Below are positions 33,200 through 44,836 of a stretch of DNA of 64,000 nucleotides, piece after piece. Each line of letters starts with the position of its first letter. Within the stretch, counting starts at the first letter, position 1. The position numbers and the translations under genes were made by a program. Source of the stretch: Ampelocalamus luodianensis (Eukaryota > Streptophyta > Magnoliopsida > Poales > Poaceae). The stretch spans positions 50,218,916 through 50,282,915 of the forward strand of contig CM070629.1 in NCBI GenBank assembly GCA_036346255.1, given 5' to 3'. Under the pieces are notes generated by a model. The model saw nothing but the letters and a program-made list of their open reading frames with translations, was not told the DNA's origin and searched no databases.

Positions 33200-36100
33200 T
33201 CTTTGTCCATTCCCGTCGTGACCGCCGATGCGATTATGGCGAGAAGTTGGGATGAAGAAAATTGGTTCGACTTGGCGGACTACGCCGACCTCGACATGGA
33301 TGCATGTATGCGCGCCATGGAGAAAACGAAATCTCTTCATCATCCTCCTCTGCCGGCCGCAGGCGTAAATCGTGAGACGGCCGGATGGATGAAGACACAC
33401 CGCTACAATCAGTGGCGGTCTCAGAGGAAGTGTTTCCGACCAGTTCGGAACACCCCAAAGCCTCAGCAAGCCCGGCCCTTTGGACCGGCAAAAAAGGTGA
33501 CAAAAATTCAACACCGCAACCCGAGGTTCAACATACCTTTGATGCAATCATGGTTGATAGGTACTCACCAACATCTTCTAGTAATTCCAGGAGCCAACCG
33601 ACACCTGGTGACGGTGTCAATGAAACCTTCGTTGGTCGTAAACCAAGTGGGGATGATAAAGCTCAGCATTCGATCCGCAATTCGCCGGATCAGGCTGAGG
33701 TCCTTCCAAAACCTCGGAGGTGCGATCACCGATCGCTCTCGTCGTGGAAGCTTCGCGAAGCTCGAAGGCTCTCCATCGATTCGGCGGAAGCTCATCGGAG
33801 GATCACTGCTGGAAGCACGAGGTCAATGCGATCGGAGATACGGATAACAATGCGTATGCGGTCCTCCACACATTGCCTCGCCACCACGTCCTAATAGAGA
33901 TGGTACGGGCAGTCAAGCACCAAATGCCGAAGGTGACAGAACTGGTAGACGTTCACCAGTGAGGGACCGGGCAAGATCGACCAGAAGGTCGGAGGATGTA
34001 AGCCATCAAACACCTTCTTCCGCGAAATCCTCGAGACCTTAACTATACAAAACTGCAGCGAGTCGGGGATATGTTAAATACTTCGACCTGCTCGGCGAGA
34101 CTCGTGTTTCGCCCAACTTGCAGGTCAAGTATCGGAGATTATCCAACAGACGATGCAGCGCACAGAAGCTTATCGGGAACGAAGGCACCCGCAAAGTCAG
34201 ACCATAACTTCATCACAACATTCTTCCCGAAGCAGAGGCCTGCATGGTCGTGTTGAGGATCAGTTGACACTGCGACCACCTCGACGATTCCGACCAACAA
34301 GTCATGAGGGGAGGAGACTATTCCAGGAATCCTCACCTTCACTTCGTCAAGGGGAACCATCGCTTGGACCTGGTGATCTTCGACATCACCTAAGCCAGGC
34401 AAGCGGTCGAAGGCGTTCTACTAACGTCCACGACCGAATCGGGACATTGGAACACCGACAATCCGTTCCTAGAAATCGGTCTCCAACCGATTACAATCCG
34501 GCGTCTTTTCAAAGAAGGCGCCACGAAACTATCACAGGCTATCGAGCTTTCTCAGCAGGGCTCCAGGCTGTGCGTTGGCAAAATAGGTTCCGACCGGCCA
34601 ATATGGATAAATTCAATGGGACCCAAAATCCCTTGGAATTTCTCCAGATATATACCACCGCTTCTCGAGTGCTGGTGGTGATGAAAATGTAATGGCAAAT
34701 TATCTTCCTACGGTATTAGAAGAATCAGCCCGATCTTGGATGCTTAACCTTCCGGTCGGATCCGTGTATACTTGGGAGCAACTCTGCGACCTTTTGATTG
34801 CAAATTTTCGTGGTACATATGATGCATACGGAAAGGAAGACGATCTCCATAGGATACGGCAAAAATCAAACGAGACTCTCCGTGAGACATTAAAAGATTT
34901 AGCCAAGTCGTAACTCAATACTTTGAGGTTGCGAATCTTCCGTTATCCAAGCCTTCAAAGCGGGATTAAGAAATCGAAGGTTTACGGAGGATTTAGCTAT
35001 ACATCTCCCACGAACAACCATCGAGCTCTTCGACATGGTGACAAATGCGCTACGCCGATGAACGGTCGAGTGGAGCAAAGTGTTGATCGAAAGATAAAAT
35101 TCCCAACTCGGCTTAGATAGGATGGAAAAGAAACAAAGAAGACTCTCAAGAAAAGAAGCATGGCGAGCCAACGACAAAGAGGTTACGGTTGTTCTGAAAA
35201 ATTTACCAAAGGAAGAAAAGATTATACTGGTCGTGGCAAGGCTAAAGCTCTGACCAATGATTACAAGAGAAACAAAAAATGGTGTCCTCTTCACCAGCAA
35301 GTAGGACACGATTTGCGCAATTGTCGCGCTTGGCAAAAGAAGCTGGAAGATTATTATGCAGGTAAAGGACCACTCCCGTCGATTCAAGAGCTCGGGGAAA
35401 CAAGCTCCAAGAAGGACAAAGATGGTGATGAAGAAATGGAGTACCAAGAGCCTCAACACACCGTCGATGTGATCTTCGGTGGGTCTTCTTCGTACGAGTC
35501 CAGACGTCACCTCAAATACGTGGAGCGAGAAGTCAACCTTACCGAACCTTCGATCGCCGTTAAACCTTCAAGGTGGTCGGAGACAATAATCTCCTTCAGC
35601 AAAGAAGACTACCCCATTCCTTCAACTCGACCAGGTAGGTTTCCAATTGTCGTTGAGCCTACTATTAATAACTGCAAGGTTAATCGGGTTTTGATAGATG
35701 GGGGTAGTTCTTTGAATATTTTATTTGCAAGTGCTTTAGAAGACATGCAGATTCCCAAATCCAAGGTAAAACCGATGAAATATGCCTTTCATGGCATAGT
35801 TCACTGGTCTACGCTAAACCAATAGGGCACTTGTCCCTACGGTTACGTTCGAAAGCCCGACAACTTCCGGACAGAAAAAATTTCATTCGATGTGGTGAAC
35901 TTCGAGACTGCATACAATGCAATTCTCGGTCGTCCGGCTTTAGCAAAATTCCTGATAGCCACGCATTACGGTTATCAGAGTTTGAAAATGCCGGGACCAA
36001 AAGGTGTAATCACAGTCCGAGGCGATCAGAAGATAGCCTACGCATGCGATCGGAAGTGTCTAGAACTCGTCGATGAACACCCGACCAGGGGAACTAACAC

Positions 36101-39100
36101 CGTTAACATGCAGGTCAAAAATTCAAGACCAAAGATGACACCAAAACCTTCCGACCAGACAAAAGAGATACATCTCGACGGAAGTACTTCTCCAGAGGAT
36201 GCCAAGATCTGGTGGAGCAGACTCGACCTAAATAGGAAGAGTCGCTCGTCTCCTTCCTCCGAGCTAATTAGGACGTATTCGCCTGGCAGACGTCCGACAT
36301 GCCCGGAGTCCCAAGGGAGGTGATCGAGCATAGGCTAGCTCTACAACCTAACAAAAAACCGGTCAAGCGAAGCTCTGACGTTTATCCGATCGGAAAGAAG
36401 CAATCGATCGGAGATTGACAAGCTTCTCAAAGTGGGTTCATTCGTGAGGTCGACCACCCGAGTGGCTTGCCAATCCTGTAATGGTTAGAAAAGCCAATGG
36501 AAATGGCGAATGTGTATTGACTTCTGAGATCTTAATAAAGCTTGTCCGAAGGATGACTTTCCCTTCCTCGCATTGATCAACTTGTAGACTCTACTTACGG
36601 GTGTGAGTTGTTAAATTTTTAGATGCTTATTCAGGTACCACGGATCAATATGAGTAAACAAGATGAAGAAAACTTCCTTTATCACCCCATATGGTACTTA
36701 TTGTTATGTAAAAATGTCATCGGTCTCAAGAATGCTGGTGCAACATTCCAAAGGTTGATGCAAAGACTTTTAGCCCTCGGATAGGTCGAATCTTGAAGCC
36801 TCGTTGATGATCCGGTCGTAAAAGCATCAACGTCGGTGATCATATTCTAGATCTACAAGAGACTTTCAATAACTTAAGACGTCATAACCTTAAGTTGAAT
36901 CCAGAAAATGTGTGTTGGAGTTTCGTCGGAAAGCTTCTTGGGTTCCTAGTTTGGCTAGAGGCATTGAAGCAAATCCAACGAAAATCGCCGCCATCGATCA
37001 GATGCGCGATCCAACCACAAGAAGGAAGTTCAGAAATTAACCGGTTGTGTGGCAGCGTTAAGTTGTTTCATAGCACGGTTAGGCGAAAAAGGACTACCTT
37101 TCTTTAAGCTTCTCCGGAAACATGGGAGTTTCGAATGGACTAAAAAAGCGGCGCTTTGAAGAATTAAAATGGTACCTTACAAGTCCCAAATCTTAGTTTC
37201 TCCAAGATTGGGAGAAACATTGCTAATTTACGTGGCCGCAACGCCACAAGCGGTTAGTGGTGTCTGGTCGTTGAGCGAGACCATGTTCAACGACCAATAT
37301 ATTACGTAGCGAAGTCTTGTATGGACCAAAGAAAGGTATCCGCAGTACAAAAATTGCTCTATGGTCTCCTTATGGCTTCAAGGAAACTAAGGCATTATTT
37401 TCGGCCCACAAAGTGGTCGTACCTCTGGATATCCTCTTGGTCAAGTCTGGGAAACGAGGAGTCATCGGGATGAATATCAAAATGGGCGGTTGAGCTTGGG
37501 CGTTCGATCTCCATTTTTCCCACGAGCGACAATCAAGTCGAGCAATAGCAGAATTCATTGTCGAATGGACAAACCCTGAACCCACCCAAGGACCCAAGTG
37601 CGAACACCACGACGAGTGGACAATGTACTTTGATGGTTCCTTGATGTTGCATGGCTCGGGTGCTGGGGTCGTCTTGATTTCCCCAACTGGCGAACAAATA
37701 AAGTATGTCATTCAGTTTAACTTTCCTGCTACTAACAATGTGGAAGAATACGAAGGTTTACTGGCCGGACTTCGAGCAGCTTGTTCGCTCGGGATTCGCA
37801 GATTGCTAGTGAAAGGTGATTCTCAACTAATAGCGAATCAAGTAGGGAAAGAGTATCAATGCTCTAGTACCAAGATGTCATCATATCTCGGAAGTGCGAA
37901 ACTTCAAAAGCATTTCTTCGGTTTCGGATCCAACACATTCCTAGAAAGGAAAACTTTCAGCGACCAGTTGGCGGATGGCTTCCACACGGACATCCGTCCG
38001 CGGAGTTTTCTCGAGAAACTCGATTCACCCTCGGTAGTCAAGCCTTCCGAGGACATAGATGTTTGCAAGGAGGTTGCACACCTTGATTACGCAAACATGG
38101 ATGCTCCACAGTCGATGATGGTTGGCGCCATCACGATCACGGTAGAGATTGGATGACATCGATCTACAATTATCTTCAGCATGACCTAATTCCATAAGAT
38201 GATGTAGAGGCTGATCGTATTGCACGAAAAGCCAAATCATACACTCTCATTGAACGTACCTTGTATAAATGAGGATCTCACGGAGTGTTGATGAGATGCA
38301 TATCTCAATCGGATGGCATTAAATTGCTAGCCGAAATTCATGGAGGAGTCTGTGGAGCTCATCATTCCTACAAAACTTTTTGGTAAAGCCTTTAGGCAAG
38401 GATACTCTTGCCAACGCCCTTCATGATGCAAAAGAGCTCGTGGCGAAGTCGTACAATGTCGGTTTCATAGCGACAAGTACATCACCGTCTCAAACTTTGC
38501 AAACAATTCCTCTTTCTTGGCCTTTTGCAACACGGGATTGGACATTAGGGACCTTTCCCAAGAGCACCCGGGGGCTTTGAATTCCTGTTCGTCATGATTG
38601 ACACGTTCACTAAGTGGATCGGCCGAGCGGTTGTCAAAACTATAATCAAGCCGCCAAGAGGTTCCTAACAAAAAGCGTGATTACACGGTTTGGTGTACCC
38701 AGTCGTATAATCACCGATAACGGTGCCCAGTTCTCAAGCAGCAATTTTCAGGAATTCTATGAAGACCTCGGTATCAAGATGCGCCAACCATTGCTCATCC
38801 ACGAGCAATGGAGCGATTGAGCGAGCCAATGGTATCATAATGCAAGGATCAAGCGACGAGTGTTCACCGATTAATTCAGCGGTCGGGGCTTGGGTTCAAG
38901 AACTTCCATACGTATTATGGGCCATTCGTACCACAACTAGTCGTGCGACCGGTGAAACACCATTCTTTATGGTTTACGGAACTGAAGCCATGCTTCCTCC
39001 AGAACTTAAAATTGGTTCTGCTCGAACGGATTCCTTTTCCGAAAGTGATCTGTGTGACCGACGACTTGACGACATCAATTTCCTTGAAGAACGACGAAAT

Positions 39101-39320
39101 CAAGCTTTGCTACGATCGGCAATCTACCGGCCAAGCCATGCGTCGGTACCACGATCGTAAGGTGCAACCTCGCACTGAATCAGAGGTGATTTGGTTCTTA
39201 GAAAATTCAGAACCAAGCGGTCGCAACAAACTTTCACCTAAATGGGAAGGTCCATACATCGTGGTCGGTTACGGCGGGATCGATGCGATTAGCTATGACA
39301 GATGGGCAAGTTTTGTCTAA
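33200..39320 (+). pseudogene. Tat-lineage gag-pol, broken by many frameshifts
   Basis: Gag core at 34560-34915 (NKFNGTQNPLEF, then LPVGSVYTWEQLCDLLIANFRGTY). A zinc-knuckle-like CPLHQQVGHDLRNC is at about 35284 and the protease motif VLIDGGSSLNILFA at about 35690. Reverse transcriptase is spread over 36300-37000 in several frames, with FRDLNKACPKDDFP-like text near 36520 and a KNAGATFQRLMQ segment near 36730. An RNase H of the archaeal type is at 37623-37850 (YFDGSL, GSGAGVVLISP, then EYEGLLAGLRAA). Integrase is at 38600-39300 (IITDNGAQF, ELPYVLWAIRTT, FMVYGTEAMLP). Each domain has stops or one-base indels, so sense replication proteins cannot be made. Confidence 0.9.
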
Positions 39321-40356
39321 TTCTTGGAATATTGATCAATTGCGTAAGTTCTATATTTAATTTCATGTTTTTGATTTCCTTTCATTTTCCAATAAAGATG
39401 ATTTTCCTTAAAAAACGATAAGTATGGTTGTTTATACTTGTTATTTGTCGCATCTGGTCGTATGCCATTCCCGTTGCTGGTTGATCGGAGAAGACTCTCA
39501 TTCTCTCCGATATTCCTTTCCGTAGGATTTCCACTACTCATGGTTGCTGACTTGAATGTCACCGACCACACTGGTTTTAGCTGTGATCATTGCTTCAATG
39601 ATACACAATCACGACCAGATATTCTTTTCTTAAAGAAACATACGAGTATGAGGAATACCAACTCAGACGATATACTTGGTTTTCGTTTCTTTCTTGAATT
39701 TGAGGACTGTTATTTTATTTCAATATTCTGTTCTACTCAAGTTTGGCTACTGGTCGGGACACAGAAAGCCTCCTGGTCGAAGTCTCTCCTCTCGCATGTG
39801 GTCACCCCACTGGAAGGAGCTTCCTAGTGACGGTCCTTTTCCTACGATCCTCGCTGCCAGTCGGATTTGATCATGAGCACGTTTTGCGAAATATTTAACA
39901 AATCTTCAGTTCTTGAGATTCGATACGACCAGATCCGAATATTTTCTAAACAACAGTACTTATCTCTTCATTTCTTTTTCTTTGCATACATTCTTAATGC
40001 ATATCTTCTTATTACACAACTCTGGTCTTTGTTATATCTTCCGACTACAAGTGGTATTTCATAGTACTTCGATAATGGGCACGATCTAGACTAGCCGAAA
40101 TCGTCAGTTGGTTCCGACCACATGATTTTCTAGTATTTCCTGGATCATTGTCATACACATTATCAGCACTCTTACCATGGTCATCGTTATTACTCAATTT
40201 CCTGGTCTACTGCTTTCTTTTAGTAACGTTCATCTACTAACATAAGCAGTCGGGGGCTAGGAGGTATATGAGTATTTAACAACATTGATAAGACAAAGCA
40301 GAATCTTCATTGATAAAAGGTAAGTTTCATTTTACATAGTCTAATGTTACATCCGT
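39321..40356. other. Region between pol and the antisense gene of the Tat element
   Basis: T-rich, with frames of 60-129 codons on the plus strand that I do not recognise. It contains repeated GGTCGGGACACAG and CGACCAGAT-like words, typical of this element's non-coding DNA. A purine tract AGGGGCTAGC also occurs near 43581, next to the 3' LTR. Confidence 0.5.
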
Positions 40357-43320
40357 TTACATGTTAGGACCACCAGACTGGTCGCTATGTGATGGAGATC
40401 CGACTTCCATTTCCTCTGCAACTTTGTCTCCGAGAGGTTTTACTTCCTTGAGAAGTTTTGTTGCTTCACTTTCAGAGCAGTCGAAGTCCTCTTCCACAGC
40501 TTTAAGACTAACAGAGGGGTCGAAAGCCTTTAGTTTTGCTAAAGCAACACTAACTCCAATTACAATAGCTTCCTTCATTGTCTGGGTATGGTTTTCCCTC
40601 ATAGTTTTGAGCAGACCTTTGAGATCTCCCAAAAGTTGACCAAAGTAGTCCATCTTTTCCGTTGGATCTCCTAAAGAAGGCAAGCTTGATCCTGATCCCA
40701 TATCAAAGGTCATTTTGTTAAGAGCCTTGATCTTCTCATCAAGGCCAAATACAAAGGCTGCCTTTTGGCCACGCTCAAAATTGAGGGTCTTCTCCGCTCG
40801 TTCAAGTGCATCAGTTTTTTCTGCACGAGTAGATAAAAAAATTCATCAATGTACTTTTTACAATTGGAGTTATGGAATACTGGTTAGGTCTACGACCAGT
40901 TACCTTTGATTTTCTTCTCACAAGAGTCGAAAACCTCTTTTTGCCTGGTCATCGCATGCTCGATCGACCGGTCTTTACTCTAATTTTCTTCCCTCAGCTT
41001 TATTATTATGGCTTCTTTGGCCTTGATATCTTTTTTAATTTTCTCTAAATCTATCAAATATGATAGAAAGAAAAGGTTAAGCTGTAAGGAGAATCAAGAT
41101 AATAAACCTTAGGAGATCAAAAAGAGAAATGTACTTACTTCTCAGATCGGAGTGTTTTTGCTCCAAAATTTTTATTCGCTGGGTTAGTCCTCCGACCACA
41201 ACATAGTTTTCAACCAAATGCTACAAAAATAAAAATTCCTTTCTTTAGCAAGCTTTCAAAGAAACTGCAAAAGAAAGAGTTGTAAGGATGGTCGTAGGAC
41301 ACTTACCCGAATTGTCATATCATTATATTCGGAAAAGATTGTATCTGGACCAATCTCAGCTTGACGATCCGATATCTTTCCCCAGGCTTCATCAAGTTCC
41401 TTATCCTCGATAAATCGGGGGGAAAAAGGAAATTTGTTAACCTGAGAGGCATTTCCAGGAGGAGGTGGAACCTGTTGAGGATCTCTGGGGATGACTACCT
41501 CCGGAGAAGGAGTAAGGATTACTAGAGGATCCTGAGCAGATGTTGAAGCCTGCTCGGGGGCTTCTTTTACTACTTCATCCTCGGTAGTTTTGGCTTTAGG
41601 AGTATCCTGGTCAGGAACCTCCACGACCACCTCTGCTTCAGGAACTTTTTCCTAAGGGGTGCTCTGGTCGGACACAACCGGAACACCAGATGATCTACAA
41701 AAAAAAGAAGGAGAGAGAAAGGGTAAGGAAGATACAAGGTATGTATAAATACGACCTATTCATTTAATATATATATATATACCTTGTTGTTTTTCTGAAT
41801 TTACCCTTGTAGCGCATCAAAGTAAAGTTCGTTGCGCTGACCTTCCTCTTCTTGTCAACTGATTTCACCGGTTCTGAACCGGTAGGATTGACTAGATCCT
41901 GCACATCCACTGATTGAAAATCAGAAGCGATATCCGCGACTAGTTCGTCAAGGATATGGTCCCTGATCTCCGGATCAGTGGGCGTAGATTCATCGACCTC
42001 CACAACAGTGGCCTCAGTAGGCACTGGAGGGTTCTCAGTGATCTTGCTGGAAGGTATGACGACCGCCTAAATTCATCATCAAAGATGGTTAGGTGATAAA
42101 CATAATTTATTCAGAATATTATTTGTGCTCGGTCACCTACCTCTGGAAGGTTGACATTCTGTGTGGTCGAAGGGGAGATCGGATCATCAATTAGCTCACA
42201 TCTTTCAGTGGCCTCATTGATTCTCAACCCAACCGACTACACATCAAAGAGGATTTATGGTATACCGATCAGAAATAATATGTACAAACAACAAAACAGC
42301 AGTTGATATTTTTTACCTTAAGTCTTTCAATCCTTTCTTCAGCGGAAACGGCCACTAAGATCCGAGGGAAACTAGCCTTATCGCCAGGCTCTCCGGCGCA
42401 GATCATCTTGATCCGGCTTCTAATCTCATCAGAAGATAGAACTGTAAAGGTAAGATGAAAAATTTAAGGATACGGAAATAATTAACTGGGATAGGTAAAC
42501 TGGTCGGAATCATTAATGGCTTACCATTTTTGGAATCTCTGGTCGTATCATCACGACCAATGTACCAAAGCATCTTATGTGCTCGGGCCTTCAAAGGACT
42601 AACCCGGCGTGTAGAAAAATCTTTTACTACATGCCAAGATGTTAGGCCCTTAACACTAAGAAGCTTGATTGCTTCGGCCCATTTCTTCACATTTCCCTCT
42701 TTCTCTATAGAGGAGCGCCATCTCGGATTCTCGACTGCTTTCTTACCAGAATAATAAAGGCTATCTTTCTTCGTGATCTTCATATAAAACCAGCTCTTCT
42801 TCCATGACGACCACGAAGATTTCGAGTACATAAAAATGTACTCATCAGCTTTTCCGTCATGGAGGCGCAAGGTGCATTCTCCAGGCGTCCCAATTGTCTT
42901 CCCGGACTTTGTCATCCTGTAGTAGTACCAGAATAGATCCAGATCTGCTGGAATCCCCAAGTACGCTTCGCAGAGATACACAAAGATGCTGAGATTGGCG
43001 ATAGCATTGGGAGCAAGATTCACCAATTCAACTCCATAATACTCCAGGATTTTAGGAAGGAAGGAGTGAATCGGTAGCCTAAATCCGCATTCAACATAAG
43101 CAAGAAAAACAGGGATTTCTCCATCTTCACTGCTCGGGAAATGTTCCCCAAACGCGGATCTCCAAGAAATCAGATCTTTTTTGGGAAGCATCCCGATCTT
43201 CTCCAGGTTTTCCAACTTCTTCTCACTCAAGTCGGAAACCGACCAGTTGGTGATTTGGTCCGACATGGATTGGTTTCCTTTCGGGTGGGGAAAGCAAGGG
43301 AGGTCGGAAGAAGTTTTCAC
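40357..43320 (-). CDS. Antisense additional ORF of the Tat element, multi-exon ('putative gypsy type transposon' domain protein)
   Basis: A spliced gene on the strand opposite gag-pol. Exon 1 is 43320-42525 (or from an in-frame ATG at 43266). It encodes SEKKLENLEKIGMLPKKD, a FLAYVECGFRLPIHSFL block and the W-rich WSSWKKSWFYMK; this is the plant domain annotated as 'putative gypsy type transposon', of unknown function. Exons 2-5 are 42441-42317, 42236-42141, 42066-41783 and 41694-41307. All have GT..AG borders, and every junction keeps frame (phases 1, 0, 0, 2, 0). Exon 6 (41220-41139) and later exons look coiled-coil, with a last open block 40713-40357 ending GGPNM. One TAG at 41652-41654 (probably from CAG) interrupts exon 5. 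Later exon borders were not resolved. It may act in regulation or particle function; unknown. Confidence 0.75.
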
Positions 43321-43374
43321 TCAAAGATGAAGAAGGAAAGGAGGAAGTGAAAAAACCTAAAGTCTACAAAGGGG

Positions 43375-43381
43375 TTTTATA
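43375..43381 (-). promoter_or_regulatory. TATA box of the antisense gene
   Basis: Minus strand TATAAAA in the context GCTTATAAAACCCC, 55 bp upstream of the ATG at 43320. A start about 30 bp downstream would leave a leader of about 25 nt. It lies between the 3' LTR and the gene, so the antisense unit does not depend on the LTR. Confidence 0.65.
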
Positions 43382-43590
43382 AGCTTCAGAATTTCTAACT
43401 ATAATAAGGAGTTACCCAAAAAAATCCAACGGACACAGGAACTCTTCAATTCCCAAGGCAAAGTTCTCAACTTTAAAGTGAATACAAACCGCTTCAAATG
43501 CCCTTGCATTTAACTAAGCATCATCCCGATACGACTTCATCGGAAGAAAGGTATTCACACAATCTATTCATTTAAAGTTCAGGGGCTAGC

Positions 43591-44250
43591 TGACGAGGAT
43601 TAAAACCTCTATATATTATCTTTAATATATAAAAGACCATACGTCTTCATGGTCGTAACCCCTAAGGTACACGACCTCACTGGTCGTAGAGATTCCAGAG
43701 GTTACTTAATGGGTACCCTGGTCGGACGACAGCCTAAGCCAAGCTTCCGGCCAGGAGAACTGCTCGTAGAAGGTATGAACTGATTCACGGAATAAATCCC
43801 AAGGTATATTCTCTATCGTATGATGAATGGAGCACGTACATATTCCATACCATACGATGTATCTTATCCAAGACACACCAGCGAATAACTTCCCTACGGT
43901 TATATGTTTCATAGACATATAACCGCCGAACGGTTGATTCCGTATCAACCATCACTTGACTCCGACCAGACGCAACGCTTCGCATCAGACGTCTTCTCCG
44001 GAAGCAACTGCCACCTCTTCGAGGGCTATTTAAAGATGGAACCTGGACGGATCAAGGGGAGAAGAAGGAAGAGCACAAGCCATAGATTTGTGCAATAGTT
44101 CTGAGTTAACAAGAGAGCAGGCAGAGTTCTTAGTACATACCTTGTAAATTCCAGTTCTTTTTAATAAAGAGCAGTCCCATTACTCCCTGAGATTTCCCAC
44201 GTCACTTTCTCCTTTTTATTTTCGTAAGATCGACGTCTTGATCGTCGACA
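43591..44250 (+). repeat. 3' LTR of the Tat element (full length)
   Basis: 660 bp, starting TGACGAGGATTAAAACC after AGGGGCTAGC (polypurine tract) and ending GATCGTCGACA. TATTTAAA at 44027-44034 (context GGGCTATTTAAAGATGG) is the likely LTR promoter box. Confidence 0.92.
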
Positions 44251-44255
44251 GTGTT

Positions 44256-44596
44256 AGTGCTCTGTGAATGGATTGAGTTGATGCTACTGTGATGTGGGTG
44301 ATGTTGTGGTTATTATTAGAGGCTCTCTGTGCATGTGTAGTTCATACTGAGTTATTTGGCTTGGGCAAAAATATAGATGGCAGATCGCGCACTGTCCGGC
44401 AAAACCATCATAACTTTTGCATACGAACTCGGATTGCGACATTCTTTAGCTCGTTGGAAAGCTAACGAAAATCTCAATCTGGAAATCCATAAGTCCATCT
44501 CAGATTCATTCGCGGGGCTCAAAAGGTCGTTTAGGGCCTCAAAACAGTCTCCGAAGTTTCAGCACCTATTTTCGGTTTTTTTACAACAGAAAATGC
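44256..44596. other. Right internal part of the CACTA element
   Basis: Continues the CACTA sequence after the gypsy insertion. It contains CATAACTTTTGCATACGAAC at 44409, a word also found in two LTRs of this window. The 84-codon frame here has no transposase resemblance. Confidence 0.6.
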
Positions 44597-44820
44597 TTTC
44601 ACAGACGGTTCTAAACAAGAACCGTCTGTGAAAAAAACTATCACAACCGTCTATGATAGCTTTTTTCACAGACGGTTCTTGTTTAGAACTGTCTGTGATA
44701 GCTTTTTCACAAACGGTTTAAAAACCGTCTGTAATGACCTCATATCATCACAGACATATAAACTCAAACGGTTCAAAAAATCGTCTGTGATGACGGTTCT
44801 GTACCGTCTGTGATGACCTT
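44597..44820. repeat. Right CACTA subterminal foldback and motif array
   Basis: TTTCACAGACGGTTCT at 44597 pairs with its inverted copies through about 44700; about ten CAGACGG/CCGTCTG motifs lie between here and the terminus. Confidence 0.85.
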
Positions 44821-44836
44821 TTGTGTAATAGTGATT

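Larger units (their letters stand above)
32828..44250 (+). mobile_element. Ty3/gypsy retrotransposon, Tat lineage, 11.4 kb
   Basis: Target duplication GTGTT at 32823-32827 and 44251-44255. 5' LTR 32828-33141 (314 bp) and 3' LTR 43591-44250 (660 bp) both start TGACGAGGATTAAAACC and end TCG(C/T)CGACA. A primer site TGGCGCCGTCCGTGGGAA at 33143-33160 is of the type seen in plant Athila/Tat elements. Sense gag-pol (33200-39320) is damaged. An antisense multi-exon gene (40357-43320) fills the space between pol and the 3' LTR, a layout known from Tat elements with additional ORFs such as RIRE2, Grande and Retand. The LTRs are otherwise very similar, so insertion is comparatively recent. Confidence 0.93.
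32214..44833. mobile_element. Non-autonomous CACTA transposon carrying a nested gypsy element
   Basis: Termini CACTACTACAAAACAGG (left) and, complemented, CACTATTACACAAAAGG (right), 3 bp ATT duplication. Both subterminal regions (32240-32490 and 44597-44820) are packed with CAGACGG/CCGTCTG motifs, the expected transposase-binding arrays. Without the gypsy element and one GTGTT copy it is about 1.19 kb, with no transposase; it would be mobilised in trans. Confidence 0.93.

Noticed and set aside
44377..44631. 84-codon frame in the CACTA element considered as transposase remnant
   Set aside because: No TNPD/TNPA motif, and its end overlaps the subterminal repeats.
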